Source of the DNA: Ichthyophis bannanicus
Lineage: Eukaryota; Chordata; Amphibia; Gymnophiona; Ichthyophiidae
Direction: 5' to 3'
Length of the DNA stretch: 64,000 nt
NCBI GenBank assembly: GCA_033557465.1
Contig: CM066033.1
Span: 1,246,835,523-1,246,899,522, forward strand
Shown here: positions 52,741 to 63,240 of the stretch, piece after piece
Numbering within the stretch: the stretch's first letter is position 1
Layout: each line of letters starts with the position of its first letter
Notes under the pieces: generated by a model
Told to the model about the DNA's origin: nothing
What the model saw: only the letters and a program-made list of their open reading frames with translations
Database searches by the model: none
Program-made: the position numbers and the translations under genes

Positions 52741-52980
52741 TTGCAAATTAAATAAAGATCAATATTCAAACAATAAATGTACTTCCCAAATATTGGCCAA
52801 TCCACCAAATATGGGTGAAATTGGAACCATGTGTAATCAAGCTTCTTTTCAATATCTCCACGATACAGTTCTCAGTCAGCTTTCAATAGACTTCCTCAGT
52901 GAGTTAGAATTTGAAGAGACTTGCTCAGAGCTCGTATACAGCAAGCAGAAAAGGGCTGAATCTCTAAAGTGTCAGTCATG
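52741..52980 (+). CDS. Candidate 240-nt host-gene exon
   Basis: A textbook acceptor (cctttcttcttttctgcag) and donor (atg|gtaagaa) bound 240 bases with one fully open frame: one base, 79 codons, two bases. The product reads CKLNKDQYSNNKCTSQILAN, then FQYLHDTVLSQLSIDFLSEL and EETCSELVYSKQKRAESLK. It is acidic and probably helical in its second half, with no repeat-element similarity. Its phase matches the micro-exon at 43180-43221, and both are symmetrical in phase. The codon use and lack of transposon motifs set it apart from the surrounding sequence. I do not recognise the protein. Confidence 0.7.
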
Positions 52981-53125
52981 GTAAGAAACACCATGTACCA
53001 ATGGTAAACACTCTCAAAATTATATTGTTTACAAATTAATTAAATAATGTGAGACTACCAAAATTAAAAGTGAATTTGCACTGTAGCAAACAAGATTGAT
53101 TGATATAACATTCTTATATACTGCA
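52981..53125 (+). other. Intronic sequence after candidate exon
   Basis: AT-rich, ending at the left terminus of DIRS-B2. Confidence 0.4.
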
Positions 53126-53363
53126 TTCTCCAGGAACAAGCAAGGAAATCAATCCTCACATATGGGTGATTGTGCCGACAGAGCCTGTGTAGAAGCATCT
53201 CCCCAGCATTCAAGAAAGCATTCGGGAGATGCACAATGCATGCATGGTCCCCTTCCTGCCCAAGGGTGCCATCTTGCCTCAGTCTCCTTTTTTCACTGGA
53301 GCCTTCCGGATGTCTGTCCTGTTTCCCTGAAAAAAGTGTCTTTTTGTCTTAACGTTTTCTTTT
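53126..53363 (+). repeat. DIRS-B2 left terminal repeat and leader
   Basis: It follows the DIRS-B1 left end at 46826: the terminal word, catccccag, then cctgcccaagggtgccatct and the ttcactgga leader. It is cut at 53363 by DIRS-A2. Confidence 0.75.
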
Positions 53364-53540
53364 ATCTCCAGGAACAAGCAGGAATGAGTCTTCACATATG
53401 GGTACGTCGGTACCGACGGAGCCTGCACGGGAACGCTCCCCAGCTTCCCAAAAAGGAAAGCTTTTGGGAGCATCCCACAGCGCCTGCGCGCTGCCTTCCC
53501 GCCTTTCCTAACCGCCTCTCCCCAGTTCTTCTTTTCCGCG
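53364..53540 (+). repeat. DIRS-A2 left inverted terminal repeat
   Basis: It is inverted relative to 58862-59030, from atctccaggaacaagcagga inward to cgcctctccccagttctt. Confidence 0.85.
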
Positions 53541-53660
53541 GAGCCAGCAGGTCGTGTTCCTGTCACCGCTGAAGAAGTTCTTTGTTTTATTTTATTTCTT
53601 TGGTCACGCGTCTGCCTTCCCTGACGTCGGACCGGTACCGCCGGTCGGTCTTTCTTTTCT

Positions 53661-53677
53661 TAAAAAAAAAAAAAATA

Positions 53678-53713
<36 letters not shown>
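53661..53713 (+). repeat. Simple repeat A-run, (TA)n, T-run
   Basis: About 13 A, then alternating ta, then about 19 T, in the DIRS-A2 leader. The same place in the 4019 copy and in A1 has a shorter A-run. Confidence 0.85.
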
Positions 53714-53765
53714 CCTCAGTGTGTTTTTCCTCTTTGGGCCTTAGGCCTCACGAGACATTTTCCTC

Positions 53766-55612
53766 ATGGAAAAACCAGCCTCCGGGTTTAAAAAATGCAC
53801 TAAGTGCAGCGGTACTATTTCTGTCACCGACACAATGGTGTCTTAAATGTTTGGGTCCTGACCACTCCATTTTGGATTGTCCGTCCTGCTCCTTGATGTC
53901 TAAACGAGGTTTACAGAACCGAGCAGCTAAGCTCCATGTGCTGTTTCCCTCTGATGCAGCTTCAGTGGCATCGACGTCTTCCAGGGCCTCTACTTCCTCC
54001 CATGGATCTCAGGTAACCAAACATAAATCCAGCTGGTCCTCGAAGGGTAGATCTCCTTCCAAGCATCGAGATGCCTCTGGGCTTGCCCTTGAGGATTCTG
54101 CACCGGCAAAACAACCCCGGCGGGAAGCTCCGGCTTCCAAAGCTCCTCCTATGGGGTTACAGGTTGACATCGATGGCACGGCCTCGACCGATCACCTGTT
54201 AGAATGTTCTGGGGTACCGGCGCAACCTTCCGGTACCGAATTCCAGGCATTCATGGCATCAATGGATCAGAATGTTCTATCCATGCAGCAGGCTATCACG
54301 GCCTTCATTCAAGCTGCGACGCCGCTGATACCACAACAAATTCCGTTGTCGGTATAGGCTCCGGTACCGGCACCAGTGTCGGTACCGGTACCGACTGCAT
54401 CGACATCGACCAGGATGCCAACTGCAGCGGTTCCCTGTCCAGGGATGCCCATCGGTACAGTACCGGTCCCGATGACGCCCGATGTCGATACCGCTCGATA
54501 CGCGTATTGAGCTTTGGAAGAGCACCCTGACAGTCGATACTTTGATTCCTCCGAAGACTCTGATGCATCGGAGGAGTCTGCTGAAGTGTCTATAGCTCTT
54601 CCTGAAGAGCCGCCTTCTCCAAAAAGAAGAATGTCTCCTCCAGATGATTTGTCCTTTCAAGACTTCATCAGAGAAGTGGCTAAAGGGCTTTCTATTTCAG
54701 TATCCTCTGAATCAGAGCCTAGAGCTAAAAAATTGGATATTTTAGGTTATTCTAAGGCTCCTAAGGAGGCAGTCACCTTGCCAATTCATGAGATTCTTTA
54801 TGATCACATGATTGACTTATGGGAGACTCCTCTCACTATCTCTCCTCACTCTCGTAGGTTGGACACTATGTACCGTGTCCCTTCTTGTCCTGGGTTTCAT
54901 AAAACACAGCTTCCTCACCATTCTATTGTGGTGGAGTCAGCTATGAAAAAGATAGAGTGCAAAAAGACACTCCTCTGCTCCTCCAGGAAGAGAATGCAGG
55001 ACCTTGGATGCTTTTGGTAGGAAAATCTTCCAAGCCAGTATGCTCATTGCCAGAATCAACTCCTATAGTCTTTATATGGGTATGTTTCTGAAAGAAGTTG
55101 CAGATAAGCTGCACACTTTCCTCCCTTTCCTTCCAGAGGATAAAAGGGAAGAATTTCTTATTTGGATTAAGCATACTCAAGATATTTCAAAGTTTTCCAA
55201 CCGTGCAGCTTTTGACTCCTTTGAGGGTGCCAGCAGAGCTTCGGCCATTGCCATAGCTGCACGCAGAATTGCTTGGCTCCAAGCTTCTGATCTGGAATCT
55301 TGGGTCCAGGATAGCTTGGGAAATCTTCCCTGTACAGGAGAAAACTTGTTTGGCAAAGATTGGCAAATAAAAGCCACTCAAATGGATGCAGAAAATTCTG
55401 CTTTGGATAGACTTTCCAAGTCAACCTCCATCCCTGCCAAGAAAAAACCTTTCAAGAAGTCTTTTTTCAAGAAAGGCAGATTCCATCCTACTTCTGGCCA
55501 ACAATCATCTAGAGGTCGTTTTGCTGCTAAGCGTCAGCAACCTAAACAGGCCAGGCCTAAGCCTACAGGGGCTGCTGCAACTCAGCAGACCCAGCCTCCT
55601 CAGGGTTTTTGA
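53766..55612 (+). pseudogene. DIRS-A2 gag, three breaks
   Basis: ATG 53766 opens MEKPASGFKKCTKCSGTISV. A 5-bp deletion near 53830 removes part of HDWC compared with A1 and shifts the frame into WCLKCLGPDH and CPSC. The Ser-rich and Pro-rich middle ends at a TAG (54355). The body from 54514 has LSFQDFIREVAKGLSISV and HSRRLDTMYRVPSCPGF, a frame change near 54960, then RINSYSLYMGMFLKEV, RRIAWLQASDLESWVQD and a basic C-terminus (KKKPFKKSFFKKGRFHP). The stop at 55610 is followed 4 bp later by the RT start codon. The Cys/His cluster is probably zinc-binding. Confidence 0.8.
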
Positions 55613-55616
55613 CTTG

Positions 55617-57480
55617 ATGCTAGAGAACTTAGCCTTTCTGGCTCTGAAACAACCAGAGCCTCTCACCATTCCAGGAAGGTTAGCTCATTTTGCTCCCAGA
55701 TGGGAGCAAATTACAGCAGAGCAGTGGACCCTCTCCATCATAAGGGAGGGCTACAAGCTTCATTTCTCAAACCTTCCTCCTCACACTATGGTGAGACATT
55801 TCAATTCTCCAACATCTCTCCTCAACCTTCTAGGTCAGGAGGTGGCTGCCCTTCTTGTCCAAGGGGCAATAGAAGAAGTGCCTCTTCTTCAACAAGGGTC
55901 AGGGTTTTACTCCCCCTACTTTCTGATCCCAAAGAAAACAGGGGGCTACAGACCCATATTAGATCTCAGAGAATTGAACAAATTTCTATGCAAGGAGAAA
56001 TTCAAGATGCTTTCTCTAGGCACTCTCCTTCCATACCTTCAGAGTCAGGATTGGCTTTGTTCTCTAGATCTCAAGGATGCATACACACATGTCCTCATCC
56101 ATCCATCTCACAGAGGGTTCCTCCGTTTTCTTTTCCAAGGAAAGCATTACCAATACAGGGTGCTTCCTTTCGGTCTGGCCTCTGCTCCAAGAGTGTTCAC
56201 CAAATGCATGGCAGTAGTATCTGCATTTCTACGCACTCTGGGAATATTTGTATTCCCATACCTGGACGACTGGCTCATCAGAGCTCCATCTCAGTCAGAG
56301 GCCCAGACTTCCCTGGACTGCACAAGGCACATTCTGCAGTATCTGGGACTTGTGGTAAACCTCCCAAAGTCCCAGCTCACCCCTACTCAGTCCCTAGAGT
56401 TCATAGGAGCCTGTCTGGATACTACCACTGCAAGGGCCTATCTTCCTCAGGCCCGTTGCCTACGCCTAGTGCAGTTAGCCTCCCAAATTCAGTCAAAAAG
56501 CCATTTAACTGCCCGGGAGATGCTTCAACTGCTAGGCCACATGGCATCCACAGTGCATGTGGTACCCTATGCTCGCCTTCACATGAGAGCAGCTCAATGG
56601 ACTTTGTCCACCCAGTGGACTCAAGCATCAGGAGCTCTCTCAGAGCAAATAGCAACCTCCAAACGCCTCTTTTGGTCTCTCCAGTGGTGGATGTCCACCC
56701 AAAATCTGTTGCTGGGGTCCCCCTTCCAACAGTTGTTGCCCCAGGCAACCCTCACAACAGATGCCTCCCAAACAGGTTGGGGAGCTCATCTACAAGACCT
56801 CTCCACTCAGGGCACTTGGTCTCCACAGGAGACCTCTCTACATATCAACCACTTGGAGCTCTGAGCAGTTTTTCTAGCTCTCAAGGTCTTTCATATCCTG
56901 CTCAGCTACAAGACAGTCCTCATTCATACGGACAATCAGGTAGCCATGTTTTACATAAACAAGCAAGGAGGAACTGGCTCTCTGTCGCTTTGCAACGAAG
57001 CTTTAAGATTGTGGGCCTTCGCCAGAGAGCATCAAATCCATCTCCTGGCCGTATACCTCCCAGGAATCCAAAACTCTTGGGCAGACTCAGTCGAGTTCTG
57101 CTTCCACCCGAATGGTCCCTGCACATGGACCAAGTACTCAGAATCTTTCAAGAGTGGGGAACCCCGGACATAGACCTCTTTGCAAGTCCGTGGAATGCCA
57201 AACTTCCCCGGTTCTGTTCCAGAATTCCGTGTCAGGGAGTTCAGGCCAAGGATGCCTTCCTCCTTCACTGGGGTCAAGACTTCTGTATGCCTTTCCACCC
57301 ATTCCTTTAATTCCCAAGACTCTGTTCAAGCTCCAGAGGGATCAAGGATCCATGATCCTCATAGCTCCACGCTGGCCACGCCAAGTGTGGTACCCTCTAC
57401 TTCTGCATCTCTCTCAAGCTCCCTCCCTAGACTTGGGAGCTGCTCCAGACCTTCTGTCCCAGGAGGAGGGGACTTTGTAG
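55617..57480 (+). pseudogene. DIRS-A2 reverse transcriptase and RNase H, RT part intact
   Basis: I place the start at ATG 55617 (MLENLAFLALKQPEPLTIPG), 4 bp after the gag stop; the open frame also extends upstream over gag. RT blocks: FLIPKKTGGYRPILDLREL (near 55920), LCSLDLKDAYTHVLIHP, QYRVLPFGLASAPRVF and IFVFPYLDDWLIRAP (near 56250), all in one frame. RNase H has LTTDASQTGWGAHLQD (near 56755), with its Asp kept. A TGA at 56862 replaces the Arg codon of A1 (LELRAIYLA). A 4-bp deletion near 57085 and a 1-bp deletion near 57285 shift the linker frame. RT itself is complete, so the copy is recent. Confidence 0.85.
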
Positions 57481-58568
57481 CACCCAAACCCCAAGTCCCT
57501 TCACCTCAGAGCTTGGTTGCTGAAGGCCTAGACCTTCAAGGTTGGAATCTTTCTCAGCAGGTGAAGGATATCCTCCGTGCTTCCAGAGAACCTTCTACTA
57601 GACGTTCCTATGTTTTTAAATGGAAAAGGTTTTCCATTTGGTGTGCTGAGAAGGGTCTTGACCCTCTAGCACTACCTTTGAATTCTCTATTGGAATATCT
57701 CCTGCATCTCTCCAATGCAGGCTTTAAGACGAATTCAGTAAGGGTCCATTTGAGTGCTATTGCAGCATCCCTTAAGCCTATTAATGGACAGCCTATTTCC
57801 TCTCATCCTCTTATTGCAAGATTCATGAGAGGCCTAACTTTAACTAAACCTCCCATTAAGCCTCCTCCGGTGGCATGCGATTTAAATCTGGTTCTTGGTC
57901 AGCTTATGAAGCCACCTTTTGAACCCTTAGCCACCACCTCCTTGAAATTTCTTTCCTGGAAGGTTATTTTCCTCATTGCAGTCACCTCAGCTTGCCGCAT
58001 CAGTGAACTGCAGGCCTTAGTGGCTAATCCACCTTATACAAGGTTCCATCATGATAAGGTAGTCCTTAGGACCAATCCACACTTTATGCCTAAAGTGGTA
58101 TCACCTTTTCATCTTACTCAAGAGGTGTATTTACCTGTCTTTTTTCCAGGTTCTCATGCATCAAGTGCAGAGAGGAAACTTCATACCCTGGATTGTAAGA
58201 GAGCTCTTGCCTTTTACTTACAAAGGACACAGCAACATAGAAAGTCTTCTCAACTCTTTGTTGCCTTTAATCCCTCTCATTTGGGACTTCCAGTCTCTAA
58301 GAGGACACTGTCCAATTGGATTGCTCAGTGTATTTCTTTCGCCTACCAGAGTAAGAACCTTTCTCTGGAAGGCCATGTCACAGCTCATAATGTGAGGGCC
58401 ATGGCCACCTCTATGGCTCATCTAAATTCTGTGTCCATCGACCAGATCTGTCGAGCGGCCACCTGGGCCTCGGTTCATACCTTCACAGCCCATTACTGTT
58501 TGGACAAGGACTCCCGCCGGGATGCCTTGTTTGGTCAGGCTGTTCTCAAACACCTGTTCCATGCTTAA
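57180..58568 (+). CDS. DIRS-A2 tyrosine recombinase, intact domain
   Basis: A 462-codon open frame; the recombinase proper starts near 57505 (LVAEGLDLQGWNLSQQVKDI). The core-binding domain includes STRRSYVFKWKRFSIWCAEK and LLEYLLHLSNAGFKTNSVRV. The catalytic domain has TSACRISELQAL (Arg), TAHNVRAMATSMAHL (H-x-x-R), then ICRAATWASVHTFTAHYCLD (nucleophilic Tyr). The upstream part of the frame overlaps the RT linker and is continuous with a long overlapping frame over RT once two small deletions are allowed for. No clear start codon is seen. The enzyme would insert the DIRS circle into the genome without target duplication. All catalytic residues are present. Confidence 0.88.
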   Translation: MQVRGMPNFPGSVPEFRVREFRPRMPSSFTGVKTSVCLSTHSFNSQDSVQAPEGSRIHDPHSSTLATPSVVPSTSASLSSSLPRLGSCSRPSVPGGGDFVAPKPQVPSPQSLVAEGLDLQGWNLSQQVKDILRASREPSTRRSYVFKWKRFSIWCAEKGLDPLALPLNSLLEYLLHLSNAGFKTNSVRVHLSAIAASLKPINGQPISSHPLIARFMRGLTLTKPPIKPPPVACDLNLVLGQLMKPPFEPLATTSLKFLSWKVIFLIAVTSACRISELQALVANPPYTRFHHDKVVLRTNPHFMPKVVSPFHLTQEVYLPVFFPGSHASSAERKLHTLDCKRALAFYLQRTQQHRKSSQLFVAFNPSHLGLPVSKRTLSNWIAQCISFAYQSKNLSLEGHVTAHNVRAMATSMAHLNSVSIDQICRAATWASVHTFTAHYCLDKDSRRDALFGQAVLKHLFHA

Positions 58569-58671
58569 TCAACTCCTGCCCTCCTTCCCTGAATGGATGC
58601 CTGAGATCCATAGGAGGAGATAGAGCCCTTCACAGGGTCTCATAACTTTGGGGATCTCCCAGGCATCTCTA

Positions 58672-58795
58672 GCTAGGGAGTCCCCATATGTGAAGACTCA
58701 TTCCTGCTTGTTCCTGGAGATACCACAGTTACTTACCTGTAACAGGTGATCTCTGGGAACAGCAGGAATAAGTCTTCACAACCCACCCACCTCCC
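58672..58795 (+). repeat. DIRS-A2 internal complementary region
   Basis: It begins ctagggagtccccatatgtg; the mirrored left end (attcctgcttgttcctggaga) meets the mirrored right end (cacagttacttacctgtaac, aggtgatctctgggaacagc). Confidence 0.85.
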
Positions 58796-58861
58796 CTAGG
58801 AGTTGTATCTCTCTATCTATTTTTCCTTTCCTCTCTCTCTTTGTCTCAGCTTTAAAACTCG

Positions 58862-59051
58862 AACTGGGGAGAGGCGGTTAGGAAAGGCGGGAAGGCAGCG
58901 CGCAGGCGCTGTGGGATGCTCCCAAAAGCTTTCCTTTTTGGGAAGCTAGGGAGTGTTCCTGCGCAGGCTCCGTCGGTACCGATGTACCCATATGTGAAGA
59001 CTTATTCCTGCTGTTCCCAGAGATCACCTGTTTATAGGTAAGTAACTGTGC
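58862..59051 (-). repeat. DIRS-A2 right inverted terminal repeat
   Basis: It is the reverse complement of the left repeat plus an outer extension, cacctgtttataggtaagta to actgtgc. The A1 palindrome in the extension is imperfect here. Confidence 0.85.
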
Positions 59052-60475
59052 TTTCCGGTACATGTAGCGATTCTTCTTCCTGCCCCTGAGCCAGCTTGCC
59101 TTGGTATTGCTCCTCTGGTTTATTTCTTGATTTTTGTCGAGGTGTCCCTCGACCAGTGCTTTGCGCCCTTCTTTGGCAAGTGGGCCTCAGACACTTGCCC
59201 TGGTGGCAGGGCCCTTTATTCCCATGTCCTACAGCGGTTTCAAAAAATATGATTGTTGCAATAAGATGATGTCCCTCAATTGGCCACATGACTGCTACCT
59301 CCGTTGCCTTGAGCCGAATCATGACAACTCGGACTGTGACCTCTGCAAGTCCACGTCCACAAAGGCCATCAAGAGCCATGAGTTGCAGTAAGAAATGTTC
59401 TTCCATAAATCTGACTCTGCACCGGAGTCCCCAGTGACACTGTGCTCCAGGGGTCCCTCCAGTACCTCGGAGTCCCGCGATGCCTGGGCTGCCTCAGAGT
59501 CCTGTGGCCGTGGGTTCCCTGAGAGGAAATCCCCAGAGGTGGAACGCAAGAAGAGCTCAAAACCCTCGAAGGTTGCCTTGGTGGGCTGGTCTGGAAAAGC
59601 GGGTAAATACTACAACAGGCCCCACAGTCCTTGGTGTGAGTCTGAGGGGTCAGAGTGGGAGTGGCCTCACAAACTGCCCCGGAAGGAATCATCAGCATCA
59701 GGCAACTGGCCTCAGACTCCTGAGGTTTCCCCCTCGACCGAACCAATGCAGGGCCCAATGACCTCAGTGCCTGCGTTGAAGGCTGTGGAGCCAACTGGCA
59801 TGGAAACCAGGATGGTGGCTTTGGAGCGCAGTATCTATGCCCTAGCCCAGCAGCAGGCACTGATGTCCAGTTCTTCTGGTTCATTCGCCCCCGGCCACTG
59901 GACCCTCGACATGGAGGGCTTCCCCGGATGTCGAGGCGATCCTTAAGCACCACCAGCCTTGAGAAAGCCATTGGCATCGAATGAAGTCCCGGTCCCGATC
60001 CTCAGGATATTGGGCCTCTCTGGTGTGTGTATGAGGTTCGGACCACAGATTGTCCGGGGGTCATAGGTCTTCGGCTCGGGCCTCGACCATGGGAGTCACA
60101 GAGCCTTGGATTCTTTCTCTGACTTAGAGTCTGACTGAGAGACTGAGGATGGGCTTTTTCCAGACACACGGCGACACTGAGACGTACCTTTGGACCTGTC
60201 TCCACCGGTGTCCCAGCACCATTCCCTGCCTGAGGACATTGCCTTCCTTGACTTTGTGCGGGACATGGCAAAGGCGCTCGCATTTGAGGAAGAACTTGAG
60301 ATCCTTCAGTAAGAGGCCCCTCCGATCCTCGGACACTTCCTCCTCCTCCGCATGTGGGAGACACTGGCATTGGTGCCCATTGTGAATAGACGGCTCGACT
60401 CCATATACTGAGTCCACTGAAGCCTTGGGTTCCAAAAAAAACAGCTCCCTCACAACTCTATGGCCGTTGAGTTCC
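59052..60475 (+). pseudogene. DIRS-B2 leader and gag, broken and truncated
   Basis: The leader from 59052 matches the B1 leader at about 47050. gag starts near 59224 (MSYSGFKKYDCCNKMMSLNW) with a decayed Cys/His cluster (HDCYLRCLEPNHD, CDLC); the first Cys of CDWC is Tyr. A TAA at 59389 and others follow. The block from 59395 is Ser/Pro-rich (ETRMVALERSIYALAQQQAL). Later B-type blocks are recognisable to about 60475 (a decayed FLDFVRDMAKALAF near 60250), where the LINE fragment takes over. The C-terminal gag blocks are missing. Confidence 0.7.
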
Positions 60476-61876
60476 TCCTCGCCCCTCCCAGCTGTTTCCC
60501 CCCCGCCCCACCAGCATCTGTGGTATCATCCTGGGCTCAGGCTTCTGCGTTCTCATTTGCGCCGTGCTGAGCGTGCCTGGAGCTCTCGACCAACCTCTAT
60601 TACTTTGGCCATTTTCCAGCAACGTCATCATGAGTATTGTTCATCGATTCATCAGACCAAATGTGAATACTGTTCTCATCTTATCTCCTAAGCCTCACAA
60701 TCTACTCATCGCCTTTACACAGTATTTAGAGCTCTCTCCTCTCTCTCTTCATCTTCTGCCCCTCCTGCTTCAATAGTCCCTGATTCAACTGTGTTAGCAA
60801 ACCTTTTCTCAGATAAAAAACAGTCCCTTTGCTCCTCTTTTCCCCTCTGCCATGATCCTCTCTCTCCTCCCCCTGGCACTACTTCTCTTCCTCCATCCTC
60901 CCTCCCTGCGGTTCCATCCCTTATGCATTCCTGGTTGACCTTCAGTCTAATTTCGGCACCAGAAATGCTCTCGTCCCTCTCTGCTGCATGGAAAACTACC
61001 TGCTCTCTTGACCCTATTCCCTCGACCTGGCTCCTTGAGCCTTCTCTCTGCCTTCTTCCCCCCCCCCCCTCCCCTTCTGTCAATTCTCAATGCTAGTCTG
61101 TCTTCTGGCTGTTTCCCTACCCCTTGGAAGCATGCTGTTGTCTGCCCCATTCTTAAAAAACCCTCTCTGGATCCCTGCCTCCCTGCCTTGAACACTTTGT
61201 ATTCACACAATTATCCTCCCATCTTCTCACTGTCAATGCACTCCACCCTCGGCAGTCTGTTTTCCGTGAAGGCAGTAGTGTTGAATCTATCCTCTTTACT
61301 TCTAAATAAACTCCATGTTACGCACGAGCAGGGTGATTTCACTATTGTGATTTCCTTGGATCTATTGGCCGCCTTCGACCTTGTAGATCATCGGACTCTT
61401 CTTTCCCATCTGTCAGATTTCGGTGATGTTGGTACGCTCTCAATATGTTTTGCTCCTTTCTCACTGCACGCATATTCTTGTTGGGGTTTCTGCTTCTCTT
61501 AGGGGTCTCCCTTCCATGCAGTGTCCCCCAAGGTTTGGTTCTCTCACCTCTCTTGTTCAATGTTTTCTTAGCGCCCCTCTGTCTTTTGATTCAGCAGTTT
61601 TGTATTTCGGCCTATTATTATGCTGATGACATTCTGCTCTTGCATCATACCCCATCCTCTGCTCCCGATCTTTCTGTTTTGAACTCTTGACTAGGCCAGG
61701 TTCATTCCTGGCTGTTGGCTAATTTTCTTCACCTCAACCCCACAAAGTCTTCGGCTACATGGATTACTTTTGGTGCCCCCTCTCTATCGCTGACCCCTGT
61801 CATTGCGTCCACTGCTGTCCCCTTAGTACCTTCTTTCCACTATTTGGGAGTTATCTTGGACTCTACTATCTGGTGC
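60476..61876 (+). mobile_element. LINE fragment (L2/jockey group RT), inside DIRS-B2
   Basis: Plus strand. Readable RT blocks are LDPIPSTWLLE (near 61010), LSSGCFPTPWKHAVVCPILK (near 61100), QGDFTIVISLDLLAAFDLVD (near 61330), SVPQGLVLSPLLFNVFLAPL (near 61520) and YYADDILLLHHT (near 61615), then FLHLNPTKSSATWITF and FHYLGVILDSTIW (near 61840). The fragment is truncated at both ends, with no 3' tail, and stops exactly where DIRS RT resumes. It replaces the end of gag and the first RT blocks of DIRS-B2. The C-run at 61060-61070 and stops break it. Confidence 0.75.
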
Positions 61877-63240
61877 AGGAAAGGTTCGAGATGCCCTTCC
61901 TTGGAACACTGCTTCCATACCTCCAGCAGGGAGACTGGCTATGCTCCTTAGACCTGAAGGATGCTTATACATGCATTCTGATCCATCCCAGCCACCGAAA
62001 ATAACTGCAGTGGGAGGAAGTCACTACCAATACAGGGTGCTACCCTTCGGGCTGGCCTCTTCACCAAGGGTCTTCACTAGGTGCCTATCCCACCTTTGTC
62101 TCCAAGGGGCCTTCATCTTTCCCTACCTGCAGAGCTGCAGTGGTGCACCACACCTCTGAGCACACCTCTCTCATCCTGCAGCATCTGGAGTTCATCATCA
62201 ACTACCCCAAGTCCCACTTCTCTCCAGCTCAGTGCCTGGAGTTCATAGGGGCACAGTTAGACACCCTTCAGGCCAAGGTCTTCCTCCATACGGAGCGGGC
62301 AGAACACTTCAGGGCACTAGTGGCAAAGGTGCAGCACCACCAGTCGATGCCTGCTTGCCACCCCCTCTGCCTGTTGGGCCACATGGCTTCCACAGTCCAC
62401 GTGACCCCGTATGCCCACTTACACATGAGTGGCTTAGTGGTGCCTCCATTCCCAGTGGACTTAAGCCACGGGCAGGCTTCAAGACAGGATAAGAATGATC
62501 CACCAGCTGGCAGACTCCCTTGGCTGGTGGCAGATTTCCCGCCACCTTTAGGCTGGGATGCTCTTCCAGGCACCCATCCCCCAGTTCCTTACCACTGACG
62601 CCTTCCTGCTGAGCTGGGGAGCTCATTTCGAGGACCTCTGCATACAAGGCAGTTGTCTCAGATGGAATGCCAGTTGCAGATCAACCTTCTGGCACTCCGG
62701 GCAATATTTTTGGCCCTCTGCACTTTCCGCCACTGGTTGCAGCACCAGTCTGTGCTAGGCTAGACGGACAACCAAGTCATAATGTTCTGTGTCAACAGGT
62801 TGCTCCTGCGGGTGGTCTACCTCCCGGGCCAGGACAATGCCGTGGCGGACAGGCTGAGCAGAGTCCTTCAGCTACAGCTGGACCCTAGCCTTTCAACTGT
62901 TCCAACTCTAAGGCATCCCTCTAGTGGACCTGTTTGCCAGCCCAGACAATGCACAGTTCCCCGCTTCTGCTCCTGCCAGCTGTACCTGTCCCTGTCTCAG
63001 GTGGCGGCGGATGCATACCTCATTCCGTGGATGAAAGCCCTTCTTAACACCTTCCCACCAACACTGCTGGTTGCCAAGACCACCTTCAAGGTCCATTGCA
63101 GTAGGGCATCACTGATACTCATAGCCCCCTGGTGGCCCAAACAACCTTGCTTCTCTACCTGGTGGAGGTGCCTCCAATTCCCCTGGGCCACGCCCCAGGA
63201 CTACTCTCAAAGGAGGAGGGCTCTCTCCACCCCCACCTAG
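61877..63240 (+). pseudogene. DIRS-B2 reverse transcriptase and RNase H, YLDD lost
   Basis: It resumes at ERFEMPFLGTLLPYLQQGDW and LCSLDLKDAYTCILIHPSH (near 61875-61990), then HYQYRVLPFGLASSPRVF (near 62025). The next block, FIFPYL near 62110, runs straight into QSCSGAPHL: the DDWLI that should follow has been deleted, so the RT catalytic pair is gone. RNase H is readable as FLTTDAFLLSWGAHFED (near 62590). Stops and frame changes occur at about 62004, 62156, 62597 and 62757. Non-functional. Confidence 0.75.

Larger units (their letters stand above)
53364..59051 (+). mobile_element. DIRS-A2, best-preserved DIRS retrotransposon
   Basis: Left repeat 53364-53540, gag 53766-55612, RT-RNase H 55617-57480, recombinase 57180-58568, internal complementary region 58672-58795 and right repeat 58862-59051. 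RT up to RNase H and the whole recombinase domain are open. It has breaks in gag and in the RNase H linker. It lies inside the leader of DIRS-B2 without a visible target duplication. Confidence 0.93.

Noticed and set aside
55700..57310. 536-codon plus-strand frame as a separate gene
   Set aside because: It overlaps RT in another frame and ends in DIRS linker sequence after a deletion; I treat it as the ancestral overlapping frame and report it as a finding, not as a gene.
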